DNA of 17,199 nt, taken from the NCBI GenBank assembly GCA_900552985.1, contig USBP01000009.1, positions 1-17,199 on the forward strand. Reading direction: 5' to 3'. The DNA comes from an uncultured Oscillospiraceae bacterium (GTDB lineage Bacteria; Bacillota; Clostridia; Oscillospirales; Acutalibacteraceae). A program made the position numbers and the translations under genes. Each line of letters starts with the position of its first letter. Position 1 is the stretch's first letter. The notes beneath the pieces were generated by a model. That model worked only from the letters and a program-made list of their open reading frames with translations, had not been told where the DNA came from and made no database searches. Below are positions 1 through 6,160 of this stretch, piece after piece.

Positions 1-21
1 AGCGTTTCGCTGCCGCAGGTT

Positions 22-564
22 TTATTCTTCCATCTGCTTGCCCAGGAAGGAGGCCGCAACCTGCATCAGCTTGATCTCTGTCTGAGAGGGGGCGGCAGCA
101 TTATTCTCCGCAAGCAGGAGGACAACCGCGCCGGACACATCGCCCGAGCCGATGATGGGGCAGGCAATGCCCGCCATACGCTCCAGCCCTTCTACCGGAC
201 GTAGTGTCTCGCCCGAGCCGGAATAAATGAAATTACTTCTTTTTTCCATCAGCATTTCCAAATTGGCGGAAATACGCCGGTCAACCGCCTCCCGCTTTGG
301 CATGCCTGCGCAGGCGATCACATGATCCCTGTCGCAGATCAGGACGGGTAAGTTGGTGCTGCGGGAGAGCACCTCCGCATATTGCCCTGTGAAGGAAGAA
401 AGTTCCCCTATGGGAGAATACTTCTTAAAGATGACTTCTCCGTCTGCCTCGGTATATATTTCAAGCGGGTCGCCCTCGCGGATCCGCATCGTGCGCCGGA
501 TCTCTTTGGGGATGACCACGCGCCCCAAGTCGTCAATTCTTCGTACAATTCCAGTGGCTTTCAT
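22..564 (-). CDS. spoVT: Stage V sporulation protein T (AbrB-type regulator)
   Basis: This is a transcription factor of the forespore; in Bacillus, SpoVT tunes the sigma-G regulon and spore coat/cortex properties. Residues 1-50 are a textbook AbrB/SpoVT swapped-hairpin DNA-binding domain: it opens MKATGIVRRIDDLGRVVIP and continues with KEIRRTMRIREGDPLEIY. Residues about 60-178 form the GAF-like ligand or sensor domain typical of SpoVT. The length of 180 aa matches the family (about 178 aa), so the gene is complete. The ATG at 564 is preceded by GGAGG about 12 nt upstream, slightly far but the only good choice. No clear sigma-G promoter could be picked out upstream. The gene stands alone and is transcribed towards the window edge. 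It marks the host as a spore former. Function is assigned by family; the domain match is very clear. Confidence 0.95.
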   Translation of the reverse strand: MKATGIVRRIDDLGRVVIPKEIRRTMRIREGDPLEIYTEADGEVIFKKYSPIGELSSFTGQYAEVLSRSTNLPVLICDRDHVIACAGMPKREAVDRRISANLEMLMEKRSNFIYSGSGETLRPVEGLERMAGIACPIIGSGDVSGAVVLLLAENNAAAPSQTEIKLMQVAASFLGKQMEE

Positions 565-1091
565 GAACAGATAACGCCTCCATTATTTTTTCATTGACCG
601 CCGGGAGGAACCCGGGTAAATTTTTGTTTCTATGGAAAAACTCTGATCCCACCCTCGGTGTATAAGGGGCAATCCACCCGCAACAGTTCAGGCGTGCGCC
701 GGCGGCGTTCCCCGGGATTTGGCGGGGCCCCGCTCTGCGGCCTTGCCAGCTCCCATTTGGGTTTTGGAAGCAAACGGGGTGAGCGGGCTGTTGATGGCAA
801 CGCGGCTTGACAAAGCCGCTCACTCTCATTGGCTGCGAAAAACCGTGTTTCCCTTTGTACGCCGAGGGATGCTGATTAAAGCAAAAATAGTATCTGTTCC
901 GTGGAAATTTTTATACCCCTATACCGCGAAAAAACCGGCATGGAATGTTTTTCTTGCACTGGAAAAGTTCCCTTAAAAAATTGACGGGTCGAGATGGATA
1001 CAACTTGTTTCCCGCCGAATCTTCTCAATGGGGCAGTCGGAGCCCGGCGTTTTGCAATAATCAATAATCATAGAAAAACCCCGGGCGGATT
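565..1091. other. Intergenic stretch with no recognisable gene
   Basis: These 527 bases lie upstream of spoVT and end at the insertion sequence. Reading frames here have no recognisable protein family, no good ribosome binding site and arginine/proline-rich translations typical of non-coding GC-rich DNA. Small dyads are visible: CCGGG-AGGAA-CCCGG near 604-618, followed by a T-rich stretch, and GCGGCTT-GACA-AAGCCGC at 802-819 with a perfect 7-bp stem. The second competes with a longer pairing between GTGAGCGG (from about 779) and CCGCTCAC (from about 817). I do not recognise a known structured RNA. The stretch may hold the spoVT leader and decayed sequence. Confidence 0.5.
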
Positions 1092-1120
1092 TGAAGTGAC
1101 CCCCAAAAGTTAGACAATAT
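1092..1120 (+). repeat. Left terminal inverted repeat of the IS
   Basis: Begins TGAAGTGACCCCC and ends GTTAGACAATAT. It pairs with the reverse complement of 2357-2385 at 21 of 29 positions. It lies just past the 3' end of the transposase orfB. Confidence 0.9.
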
Positions 1121-1135
1121 TTTTGCATGAATAGT

Positions 1136-2035
1136 TCAAGCAATCGAAAGGGCTTGTTGTCTGTGGAGTGCAGGCGGCAAGCCCTTTAGCTTTGCCTTGA
1201 TGCGTTGGTTATTGTAATAGTCAAGGTAGTCAATGAGTTCCTGTTTGAAGTGGTCCATAGACTGGAATTTTTGCAGATAAAGCAATTCACTTTTGAGCAA
1301 TCCAAAGAAGTTTTCTGCGACTGCGTTATCCAGACAGTTCCCTTTGCGGCTCATACTTTGCCGGATGCCTTTTGTTTTGAGCATTCTCTGGTATTGTTTG
1401 TGCTGGTATTGCCAACCCTGGTCAGAGTGAAGAATCAGTCCGGTTCCATCCGGTATCGTTGCAAATGCTTTGGTGAGCATCGTTATTACCATGCTCAAAA
1501 CTGGCCGGTCAGAGATGGTATAGCTGACCAGGTAACCATTGTGCAGATCCAAAATGGGAGAAAGATAGAGTTTCTGGCCAAACAGACTGAACTCTGTCAC
1601 ATCGGTAACCCACTTCTGGTTTGGTCTTTCCGCATGGAAGTCTCTGTTCAGCAGATTCGGTGCGATCTTGCCAACCTCTCCTTTGTAGGAGCGATACTTT
1701 TTCATTCTGACACGGCAGACCAGCCCCATCTCCTTCATAAGCCGCTGCACCGTCTTGTGGTTAAGATGTATCCCATTATTGTGTAATGCTGCGGTAATAC
1801 GCCGGTATCCATACCGTCCTCTATTTTTGTGATAGATAGAATTTATCTCTTCTTTTGCTTCTGCATATTTATCTGCCCGTTGTATCAGCTTCATATGGTA
1901 GTAAAAGGTGGCACGAGGCAGTTGAGCGATTTCAAGCAGAATGGATAAAGGATATTTCTGCCTTAGTTTTTGGACTACCTGCGCTTTCTGCGCTGGCGTC
2001 GCTCTTCCTCCAAAACCAAGGCTTGCAAATTTTTT
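1136..2035 (-). CDS. IS3-family transposase OrfB (DDE integrase), expressed by -1 frameshift from OrfA
   Basis: This is the catalytic half of the IS transposase, carrying out strand cleavage and transfer. The rve-type catalytic core shows the DDE triad in order: Asp in WVTDVTEF, Asp in LHSDQGWQY, and Glu in NCLDNAVAENFFGLLKSEL. Upstream of it is the HTH_21-type segment (HKTVQRLMKEMGL). The first in-frame ATG, at 1894, would cut into the conserved N-terminal block YPLSILLEIAQLPRATFYYH. The frame is open further upstream, to about 2086, and lies at -1 relative to OrfA. The functional product is therefore most likely the OrfAB fusion made by ribosomal slippage at about 2030-2036; coordinates here start at that slip site. 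No internal stop or frameshift is seen, so the transposase should be active. Confidence 0.9.
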   Translation of the reverse strand, partial: KKFASLGFGGRATPAQKAQVVQKLRQKYPLSILLEIAQLPRATFYYHMKLIQRADKYAEAKEEINSIYHKNRGRYGYRRITAALHNNGIHLNHKTVQRLMKEMGLVCRVRMKKYRSYKGEVGKIAPNLLNRDFHAERPNQKWVTDVTEFSLFGQKLYLSPILDLHNGYLVSYTISDRPVLSMVITMLTKAFATIPDGTGLILHSDQGWQYQHKQYQRMLKTKGIRQSMSRKGNCLDNAVAENFFGLLKSELLYLQKFQSMDHFKQELIDYLDYYNNQRIKAKLKGLPPALHRQQALSIA

Positions 2036-2325
2036 AGGTAATCTACCTCTGCTCGCAGCCGCTGGTTCTCCGCAATCAGGTCTTCTTCAACCGTCTTAAA
2101 CAACTTGGCTGGCCGATTGCCGCTTTTTCGCCCTCGCCTTTCTACCGCCAGCCCTTCCGGCCCTTCTTCAAGATAGATTCGCTCCCAGCGTTCGATGATC
2201 TTATGGTCATTGATTTCATACCTTTTCATCACTTCGCGTACACTCAGGTGCTCCTCTCGCATTGTCTCTACTACCGTTCGTTTGAATTCCGGTGTATATC
2301 GTTTGTTTGGTATTCCTTTTGGCAT
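1975..2325 (-). CDS. IS3-family transposase OrfA (HTH/leucine zipper subunit)
   Basis: A 116-aa OrfA that binds the IS ends. Residues about 8-55 form the HTH_Tnp_1 fold (RYTPEFKRTVVETM, then LSVREVMKRYEINDHKIIERW). They are followed by a basic stretch (VERRGRKSGNR) and a heptad region about residues 82-103 (LIAENQRLRAEVDYLKNLQAL) that serves as the dimerisation zipper. The basic tail EEERRQRRKRR ends at the stop codon inside the OrfB frame. The ATG at 2325 has a GGGGTGA ribosome binding site 7 nt upstream. It is the first gene of the element, reading inwards from the right inverted repeat. Confidence 0.92.
   Translation of the reverse strand: MPKGIPNKRYTPEFKRTVVETMREEHLSVREVMKRYEINDHKIIERWERIYLEEGPEGLAVERRGRKSGNRPAKLFKTVEEDLIAENQRLRAEVDYLKNLQALVLEEERRQRRKRR
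2030..2036 (-). other. Probable programmed -1 frameshift heptamer of the IS transposase
   Basis: On the minus strand the codons CTA AAA AAT of OrfA (within YLKNL) form the slippery heptamer A AAA AAT. Known IS150-group elements slip at A AAA AAG in the same YLKK position. The -1 frame leads directly into the open OrfB frame. The exact site is inferred from position and pattern; a second A-rich spot near the OrfA stop (CAG AAA G) is possible. Confidence 0.65.
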
Positions 2326-2356
2326 AATAAATCACCCCATCTGTTATCAGTATACC

Positions 2357-2385
2357 ATACTGTCTAACAAATGGGGTGCTGTTCA
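2357..2385 (-). repeat. Right terminal inverted repeat of the IS
   Basis: Read on the minus strand it begins TGAACAGCACCCC and ends GTTAGACAGTAT, matching the left repeat at 21 of 29 positions. OrfA starts 31 bp inside this end. Confidence 0.9.
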
Positions 2386-2475
2386 TATCGCCGCTGCGGG
2401 GCTTATGCTGTAAATAACCATTGTATCATTGATTTGGGCCGGCGCCCTGCGGCTGCGCTTTGCGCAACGAAATCA

Positions 2476-2484
2476 TGATATAAT
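2476..2484 (+). promoter_or_regulatory. Possible extended -10 promoter reading towards the lacI 3' end
   Basis: The sequence TGATATAAT is a perfect extended -10 (TGnTATAAT). No good -35 is seen 17 bp upstream (CGCTTT). It would start a transcript at about 2491, exactly where a terminator-like hairpin begins, so a function is doubtful. Confidence 0.3.
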
Positions 2485-2490
2485 AGAATC

Positions 2491-2527
2491 GGGCGCAAGA
2501 GGCAAGAAGGATATGCGTCCGTTTTTT
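2491..2527 (+). terminator. Terminator-like hairpin with T-run next to the lacI stop
   Basis: GGGCGCA at 2491-2497 pairs with TGCGTCC at 2514-2520 (7 bp, one G-T), with a 16-nt loop, followed by GTTTTTTG. It has the form of an intrinsic terminator for plus-strand transcription running towards the lacI 3' end. Read on the minus strand the same stem would sit just after the lacI stop, but there it has only a weak T tail. Confidence 0.5.
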
Positions 2528-2532
2528 GTGCG

Positions 2533-3537
2533 TTAAAGGGTCTGGTTGACAACAATGTTGCTCTTTAACACCTGATGAAATCGCGGTGCGTCCGGATTGT
2601 TGAGCCGGTTCAGGATCGCTTTACCGGCAAGGGTGCCTACGGTGCGGCCGGGCATATTGATCCAGCGCAGACCGGGACAGGGATAAACATAGGGGGGATT
2701 GAAAAGGCCCACGATTTCTACATCCTTAACCGGAGACAGATTACGCTCTGAGAGGCAGCGCAGCGCCTCCTGCGTCATCACGTTGGTGGATACCAGAATG
2801 GCGGTCACGCCATTTTCGAGCATGTTGGCGACCTGCTGGTAAGCGGCGCCGGCATCCTGTGCGTTTGCTGTGGAATCTGCGCGGAGGATGCATGCGTTTT
2901 TAGGAGCCCAATGCTCTGCGGCGAGCGCATCCTGAAAACCGCGCAACCGTTCTGTAGTGGTTTTTAGGTCGTCGTCGCTGGCAAGATAGCCGATTTTTTG
3001 GTGAAGCCCGGAGCGCAGAAATGATACTGTAATTTCATAGATAGAGTCATATGTGGAAACAGTGAGCGTATCGCACCGGCAATTGTCCAGTTCTCGGTCA
3101 ATGAGCAGAATAGGAAGATTTTTGGGAACGACATCGGCAATATCCTGAAAATCCAACAAAGTGGAAATTGCGATAATTCCATCCACCAGGCCGGCGCTTA
3201 GATAACGAAAGCTCTGGATTTCTTTTTTGGGGTTTTCTTTGGAGTTGCTGATGAGCAGAGAATATCCGGCGGAACGGACGATGGACTCAACTGCCTCGAT
3301 AATGTTGAAAAAATAAGAGTTTGCAAAGGTTGGAATAATAAAACCGATGGTGTTTTTCTTCCCGGTTTTCAAGTTGCGCGCAACGAGGTCTGGCACGTAG
3401 GAGAGAGCCTCAATGGCGTCAAATACCACCTGCTTCGTTTGATTGGAGACGAAACGAGTACCGTTGATCACGTGGGAAACGGTGGCGGTAGAAACACCGG
3501 CGAGCTTGGCGACATCTTGAATTGTAGAGCGCGGCAT
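2533..3537 (-). CDS. LacI-family transcriptional regulator of the adjacent operon
   Basis: A ligand-responsive repressor. Residues 4-24 are the LacI HTH (TIQDVAKLAGVSTATVSHV). The hinge helix follows (PDLVARNLKTGKK), with the Leu that intercalates at a central CG step. Residues about 60-334 form the periplasmic-binding-protein-like effector domain, starting NTIGFIIPTFANSYFF. I chose the ATG at 3537 because AAGGTG lies 6 nt before it and LacI proteins usually begin MxRSTIxDVA. An upstream in-frame ATG at 3555 lacks a ribosome site. The gene is divergent from the sulfatase/ABC operon. It is driven by a perfect consensus promoter with candidate operator half-sites, so autoregulation is likely. 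The inducer is unknown, presumably the imported compound or an early breakdown product. Confidence 0.92.
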   Translation of the reverse strand: MPRSTIQDVAKLAGVSTATVSHVINGTRFVSNQTKQVVFDAIEALSYVPDLVARNLKTGKKNTIGFIIPTFANSYFFNIIEAVESIVRSAGYSLLISNSKENPKKEIQSFRYLSAGLVDGIIAISTLLDFQDIADVVPKNLPILLIDRELDNCRCDTLTVSTYDSIYEITVSFLRSGLHQKIGYLASDDDLKTTTERLRGFQDALAAEHWAPKNACILRADSTANAQDAGAAYQQVANMLENGVTAILVSTNVMTQEALRCLSERNLSPVKDVEIVGLFNPPYVYPCPGLRWINMPGRTVGTLAGKAILNRLNNPDAPRFHQVLKSNIVVNQTL

Positions 3538-3593
3538 AGTCAACACCTTATCCATTTCATAAAAACGTCTGATTTAGAAGAAACGGGCTTTTA

Positions 3594-3601
3594 ATCGTTT
3601 A
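3594..3601. promoter_or_regulatory. LacI-family operator half-site at the lacI start region
   Basis: ATCGTTTA matches one core arm of the perfect palindrome at 4020-4041. It lies just downstream of the lacI -10 (3603-3608), where a bound repressor would block initiation. The other arm is poor, so binding may be weak. Confidence 0.5.
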
Positions 3602-3602
3602 A

Positions 3603-3631
3603 ATTATACGGTAGTCTGACAGTAGTGTCAA
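3603..3631 (-). promoter_or_regulatory. Consensus sigma-A promoter of the lacI gene
   Basis: On the minus strand TTGACA (3626-3631) is followed by exactly 17 bp and TATAAT (3603-3608), a full consensus. The expected start is near 3596, inside the ATCGTTTA half-site. This gives a leader of about 60 nt before the chosen ATG at 3537. Confidence 0.85.
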
Positions 3632-3636
3632 CTACG

Positions 3637-3644
3637 TAAACGAT
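3637..3644. promoter_or_regulatory. LacI-family operator half-site upstream of the lacI -35
   Basis: TAAACGAT, within ACGTAAACGAT (3634-3644), reproduces one complete arm plus the centre of the main operator. Across the 22-bp window 3625-3646, 14 positions agree with the palindrome. It sits directly upstream of the lacI -35 box. Confidence 0.5.
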
Positions 3645-3706
3645 AAAATAGAATCAATTCAGGCAACAAGAAGCGTTCACTAAAAAAATTTTTTCAAGGT
3701 TAAGTA

Positions 3707-3714
3707 ATCGTTTA
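3707..3714. promoter_or_regulatory. Further LacI-family half-site in the divergent intergenic region
   Basis: ATCGTTTA occurs again, followed by ACTGAAAA rather than a good second arm. It may be an auxiliary or decayed site. The rest of 3715-3985 is AT-rich, with no gene or other clear signal seen. Confidence 0.35.
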
Positions 3715-3985
3715 ACTGAAAAAATAATGGAGATTCTATAATGTTTTGATGAAAAATCCTTTTCCTAACGCAATAAAATACGGTCAAAACGCTGTTTATT
3801 ATGACTGCAAATCAATTCAAAAAGCCATTTATGCACAACAAAAGGGAGGGGCTCCTCAGTCTTTTTCCATGAGAATTCTGAGCGCAGGAAGGAAAAATAG
3901 AGGATAGTCAAGGGTAAAACACACTCTTCTTAATGAGAGGAAGAATTTTCCAGGTTTTGAAACTAAAAAATATACAAAATATCTG

Positions 3986-4014
3986 TTGACAACGCGCAAA
4001 AAGTATGATATAAG
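3986..4014 (+). promoter_or_regulatory. Promoter of the ABC/sulfatase operon
   Basis: TTGACA (3986-3991), a 17-bp spacer and TATAAG (4009-4014) form a near-consensus sigma-A promoter. The predicted start, about 4020-4022, coincides with the left edge of the perfect operator, as expected for simple repression. The transcript would have a leader of about 137 nt before the first gene. Confidence 0.88.
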
Positions 4015-4019
4015 ATAGT

Positions 4020-4041
4020 AAATCGTTTACGTAAACGATTT
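4020..4041. promoter_or_regulatory. Perfect 22-bp palindromic operator (LacI family)
   Basis: AAATCGTTTAC is followed directly by its exact reverse complement GTAAACGATTT. The centre is CG, the hallmark of LacI-family operators where the hinge helices insert. It overlaps the transcription start of the operon. The divergent LacI-family gene 480 bp away is the obvious partner. Pairing of protein and site is inferred from position and symmetry. Confidence 0.88.
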
Positions 4042-4158
4042 GCTAAATTGAACATATCAGAAAAAAACGATGGGCGTTATTTTTTCAGGAACAAGAGAAG
4101 CGGAAATTCGCCTCCTTGGGGGCTTTGTTTCAAAATTTTTTAGAAAAGAGGAGTAAAC

Positions 4159-5259
4159 ATGAAAAAAAGCAGAATGGCCCGTCTCTTGGCTGCGGGAATG
4201 GCGGCGATCACACTGGTAGCCTCCCTGAGCGCCTGCACGCCGGATAGCGGCGGCGGGGACGCTGCGCAGGATGGCGAGCTCCAGACTGTGACATTCGGCC
4301 TGCAGACCGCCACCAACAGCTTGCCCTTCTATGTTGCAAAGGAGGAGGGCTTCTTTGAGGAAGCCGGGATCAACGCGGAATTTCTGGTCTACACATCCGG
4401 CGGCGCACAGATTGAGGCGGCGGCTTCCGATGCCTGGATGTTTGGCACGGGCGGTGTGTTCCCGGCCATCACGGGTATGCTCAACGTCAATATGCGCGTG
4501 ATTGGTTCCTGTATGTCCGACGACGCCATGGTAGACCTGTGGGTGCGACCTGACAGCCCGATTGCCAAGAGCGGCCCCGGCCACTGCGAGGAGTATCCCA
4601 CTCTGTACGGCACCAAGGAGGACTGGGAGGGGATCACGGTGCTCGGCCCCGTCAATACGACCGGCCACTATTGCCTGGTGCGTGCGCTGGATGCCTTTGG
4701 GCTAACGCTGTCTGACGTCAATGTCACCAATATGGAGGTAAACTCTGCGAACACAGCCTTCCGGGCAGGCGAGGGCGATGCGATTATCTCCTGGTTGGCT
4801 CTGTCCGTGGATGCGGCCGCTGAAGGCTGGGTCAAAGCGGCAGTATTGTCCGAGGTCGGCGCGGACTCGCCCTCTATGATTTACGCGACAGAAGCGGCGT
4901 GCCAGGATCCGGAGCTGGTGGAAAAGGTGTTGAAAATCTATTACGAAACAGCTCAGTGGATTGAGGAAAATCCGGATAAAGCGACTGATTATTATTACAA
5001 CCTGCTGTATGACAATGGCGTAACGGCAACCAAGGAAGAGTGCCGTGCGGTTTTGGAAGGGATTCCGTACCATACGCTGGAACAATCCCGGCATTACATG
5101 AACAAGGGGGAAGACGGCGAACGGTATATGATGCAATGCTTTGAAGATATTATGGAGTATCAGATTGCACAGGGCTCCTACACGCAGGAGGATCTGGAGA
5201 CGGTGAAGCAGTTGGATTTGATGCCCGACGAATTTATTAATGCAATCACGCTGGAGTAA
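4159..5259 (+). CDS. Lipoprotein substrate-binding protein, SsuA/TauA/NMT1-like
   Basis: This is the extracytoplasmic receptor of the ABC importer encoded next. Residues 1-25 are a lipoprotein signal (MKKSRMARLL, hydrophobic core, lipobox LSAC with Cys26). A Gly/Asp linker is followed by the two-lobed binding domain. The opening FGLQTATNSLPFYVAKEEGFFEEAGINAEF is typical of the nitrate/sulfonate/taurine (NMT1/SsuA) family: small acidic ligands or pyrimidine precursors. The length, 366 aa, is a little above the family norm. The ATG at 4159 has AGAGGAG 5 nt upstream. It is the first gene of the operon and is separated from the permease by a strong hairpin, which fits the usual excess of binding protein. 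The ligand is not determined; the context favours a sulfated or sulfonated organic compound. Confidence 0.9.
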   Translation: MKKSRMARLLAAGMAAITLVASLSACTPDSGGGDAAQDGELQTVTFGLQTATNSLPFYVAKEEGFFEEAGINAEFLVYTSGGAQIEAAASDAWMFGTGGVFPAITGMLNVNMRVIGSCMSDDAMVDLWVRPDSPIAKSGPGHCEEYPTLYGTKEDWEGITVLGPVNTTGHYCLVRALDAFGLTLSDVNVTNMEVNSANTAFRAGEGDAIISWLALSVDAAAEGWVKAAVLSEVGADSPSMIYATEAACQDPELVEKVLKIYYETAQWIEENPDKATDYYYNLLYDNGVTATKEECRAVLEGIPYHTLEQSRHYMNKGEDGERYMMQCFEDIMEYQIAQGSYTQEDLETVKQLDLMPDEFINAITLE

Positions 5260-5270
5260 CCGAGCCTGAC

Positions 5271-5303
5271 GAACGGGCTGCGCTGAACCGGCGCAGCCCG
5301 TTC
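5271..5303 (+). other. Strong intercistronic hairpin after the binding-protein gene
   Basis: GAACGGGCTGCGC (5271-5283) pairs perfectly with 5291-5303 (13 bp, loop TGAACCG). No T-run follows, so it is not a classic terminator. In similar transport operons such hairpins protect the upstream mRNA from 3' exonucleases or partly stop transcription, raising the binding protein above the membrane parts. The next gene's ribosome site AAGGAG (5312-5317) lies outside the stem. Confidence 0.85.
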
Positions 5304-5325
5304 CGGTCAAAAAGGAGTTTATTGT

Positions 5326-6153
5326 ATGAACACCAATCAGGAAAAGCTTACAAAAGCCGTTGATCGGGAGCGTAAGCAGATCAAACATAAAAGCAGGAAT
5401 CTGCTGCTGACCTCCATCGCCAGCATTGCCGTTCTATTGATCCTGTGGGAGCTGTCCGTTCGGCTGGGCTGGATCACAAGCCGGTTTTTCTGCGCCCCCT
5501 CCGAGGTGCTCGCCGCTCTGATCGATAAGCTGAGCAGTCAGGCGCCGGATGGCGCCACCCTTCCCGTGCATATCCTCTCCAGTATGAAAATTTCAATGAT
5601 TGGCTTTTTGATGGCAGTAGTAGTGGGTACCCCACTGGGGCTTTTGATGGGATGGTATAAGCCTGTGGATAAATTTGTCCGCCCCGTGTTCAATCTCATT
5701 CGCCCGATCCCCGCCGTTGGATGGATCCCATTGATGATTGTACTGCTGGGCATTGGGCTGGCGCCCAAGGTTTTCATCGTTTTTCTGTCCGCATTTGTGG
5801 CGGTGGTTCTCAATTCATATGCCGGTATTAAGCTGACCAATCAGGCCATGATTAATGTATCAAAGACCTGCGGCGCATCGAATTTTACGATCTTCCGCCG
5901 TGTAGGCATACCGTCCGCCATGCCGATGGTATTCACCGGCTGGAAGGTGGGTCTGGGGCTCTCCTGGTCCACGCTGGTAGCGGCGGAAATGCTCGCCTCC
6001 AACGATGGCCTGGGCTACATGATCCTGGCCGGGCGGCAATTTATGCGCGTGAATCTGATTATGGTCGGCATGTTGACCATCGGCATCATCGGATTGATCC
6101 TGTTCGCCCTGCTTAACGGGATCGAAAAATTTGTATTGAGATGGAGGCAGTAG
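5326..6153 (+). CDS. ABC transporter permease 1, SsuC/TauC-like
   Basis: A 275-aa integral membrane subunit (BPD_transp_1 fold). After a polar N-terminal 25 residues, the first membrane helix is about 27-45 (LLLTSIASIAVLLILWELSV); further helices lie about 88-110, 127-170 and 245-265. The block FNLIRPIPAVGWIPLMIVLLGIG is the conserved SsuC/TauC core. The EAA coupling loop that contacts the ATPase reads CGASNFTIFRRVGIPSAMP. The ATG at 5326 is preceded by AAGGAG. A second, different permease starts 7 nt after its stop, so the membrane channel is most likely a heterodimer rather than the SsuC/TauC homodimer usual for the family. Confidence 0.93.
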   Translation: MNTNQEKLTKAVDRERKQIKHKSRNLLLTSIASIAVLLILWELSVRLGWITSRFFCAPSEVLAALIDKLSSQAPDGATLPVHILSSMKISMIGFLMAVVVGTPLGLLMGWYKPVDKFVRPVFNLIRPIPAVGWIPLMIVLLGIGLAPKVFIVFLSAFVAVVLNSYAGIKLTNQAMINVSKTCGASNFTIFRRVGIPSAMPMVFTGWKVGLGLSWSTLVAAEMLASNDGLGYMILAGRQFMRVNLIMVGMLTIGIIGLILFALLNGIEKFVLRWRQ

Positions 6154-6160
6154 AAGCGGT

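Larger units (their letters stand above)
1092..2385 (-). mobile_element. IS3-family (IS150-like group) insertion sequence, apparently complete
   Basis: A 1294-bp element is bounded by 29-bp imperfect inverted repeats (1092-1120 and 2357-2385, 21 of 29 positions matching). The ends begin TGAA and share the blocks CCCCA and GTTAGACA, typical of the IS150 branch of IS3. It contains the two overlapping frames expected of this family, orfA (HTH plus leucine zipper) and orfB (DDE integrase), both on the minus strand, with intact catalytic residues. No convincing 3-5 bp target duplication is seen: the left flank reads GGATT and the right flank TATCG. Either the flanks have diverged, or one copy recombined with another, or the element moved without leaving a clean duplication. 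Confidence 0.93.

Noticed and set aside
533..829. A 98-codon minus-strand frame overlapping the spoVT start
   Set aside because: No recognisable domain, compositionally biased, overlaps the spoVT ribosome site and start; treated as chance.
719..976. An 85-codon plus-strand frame in the spoVT-IS interval
   Set aside because: It starts without a ribosome site, crosses the 802-819 hairpin and has no recognisable family.
1086..2390. A target-site duplication flanking the IS
   Set aside because: Flanks GGATT and TATCG share no 3-5 bp direct repeat in register.
3538..3555. Upstream ATG (3555) for the LacI-family gene
   Set aside because: No Shine-Dalgarno before it, whereas the ATG at 3537 has AAGGTG at good spacing and fits the family N-terminus.
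3840..3900. Possible terminator or small gene in the divergent intergenic region (GAGGGGCTCCTC followed by T-rich)
   Set aside because: The stem is only about 4 bp and the ATG frame nearby ends after 13 codons.
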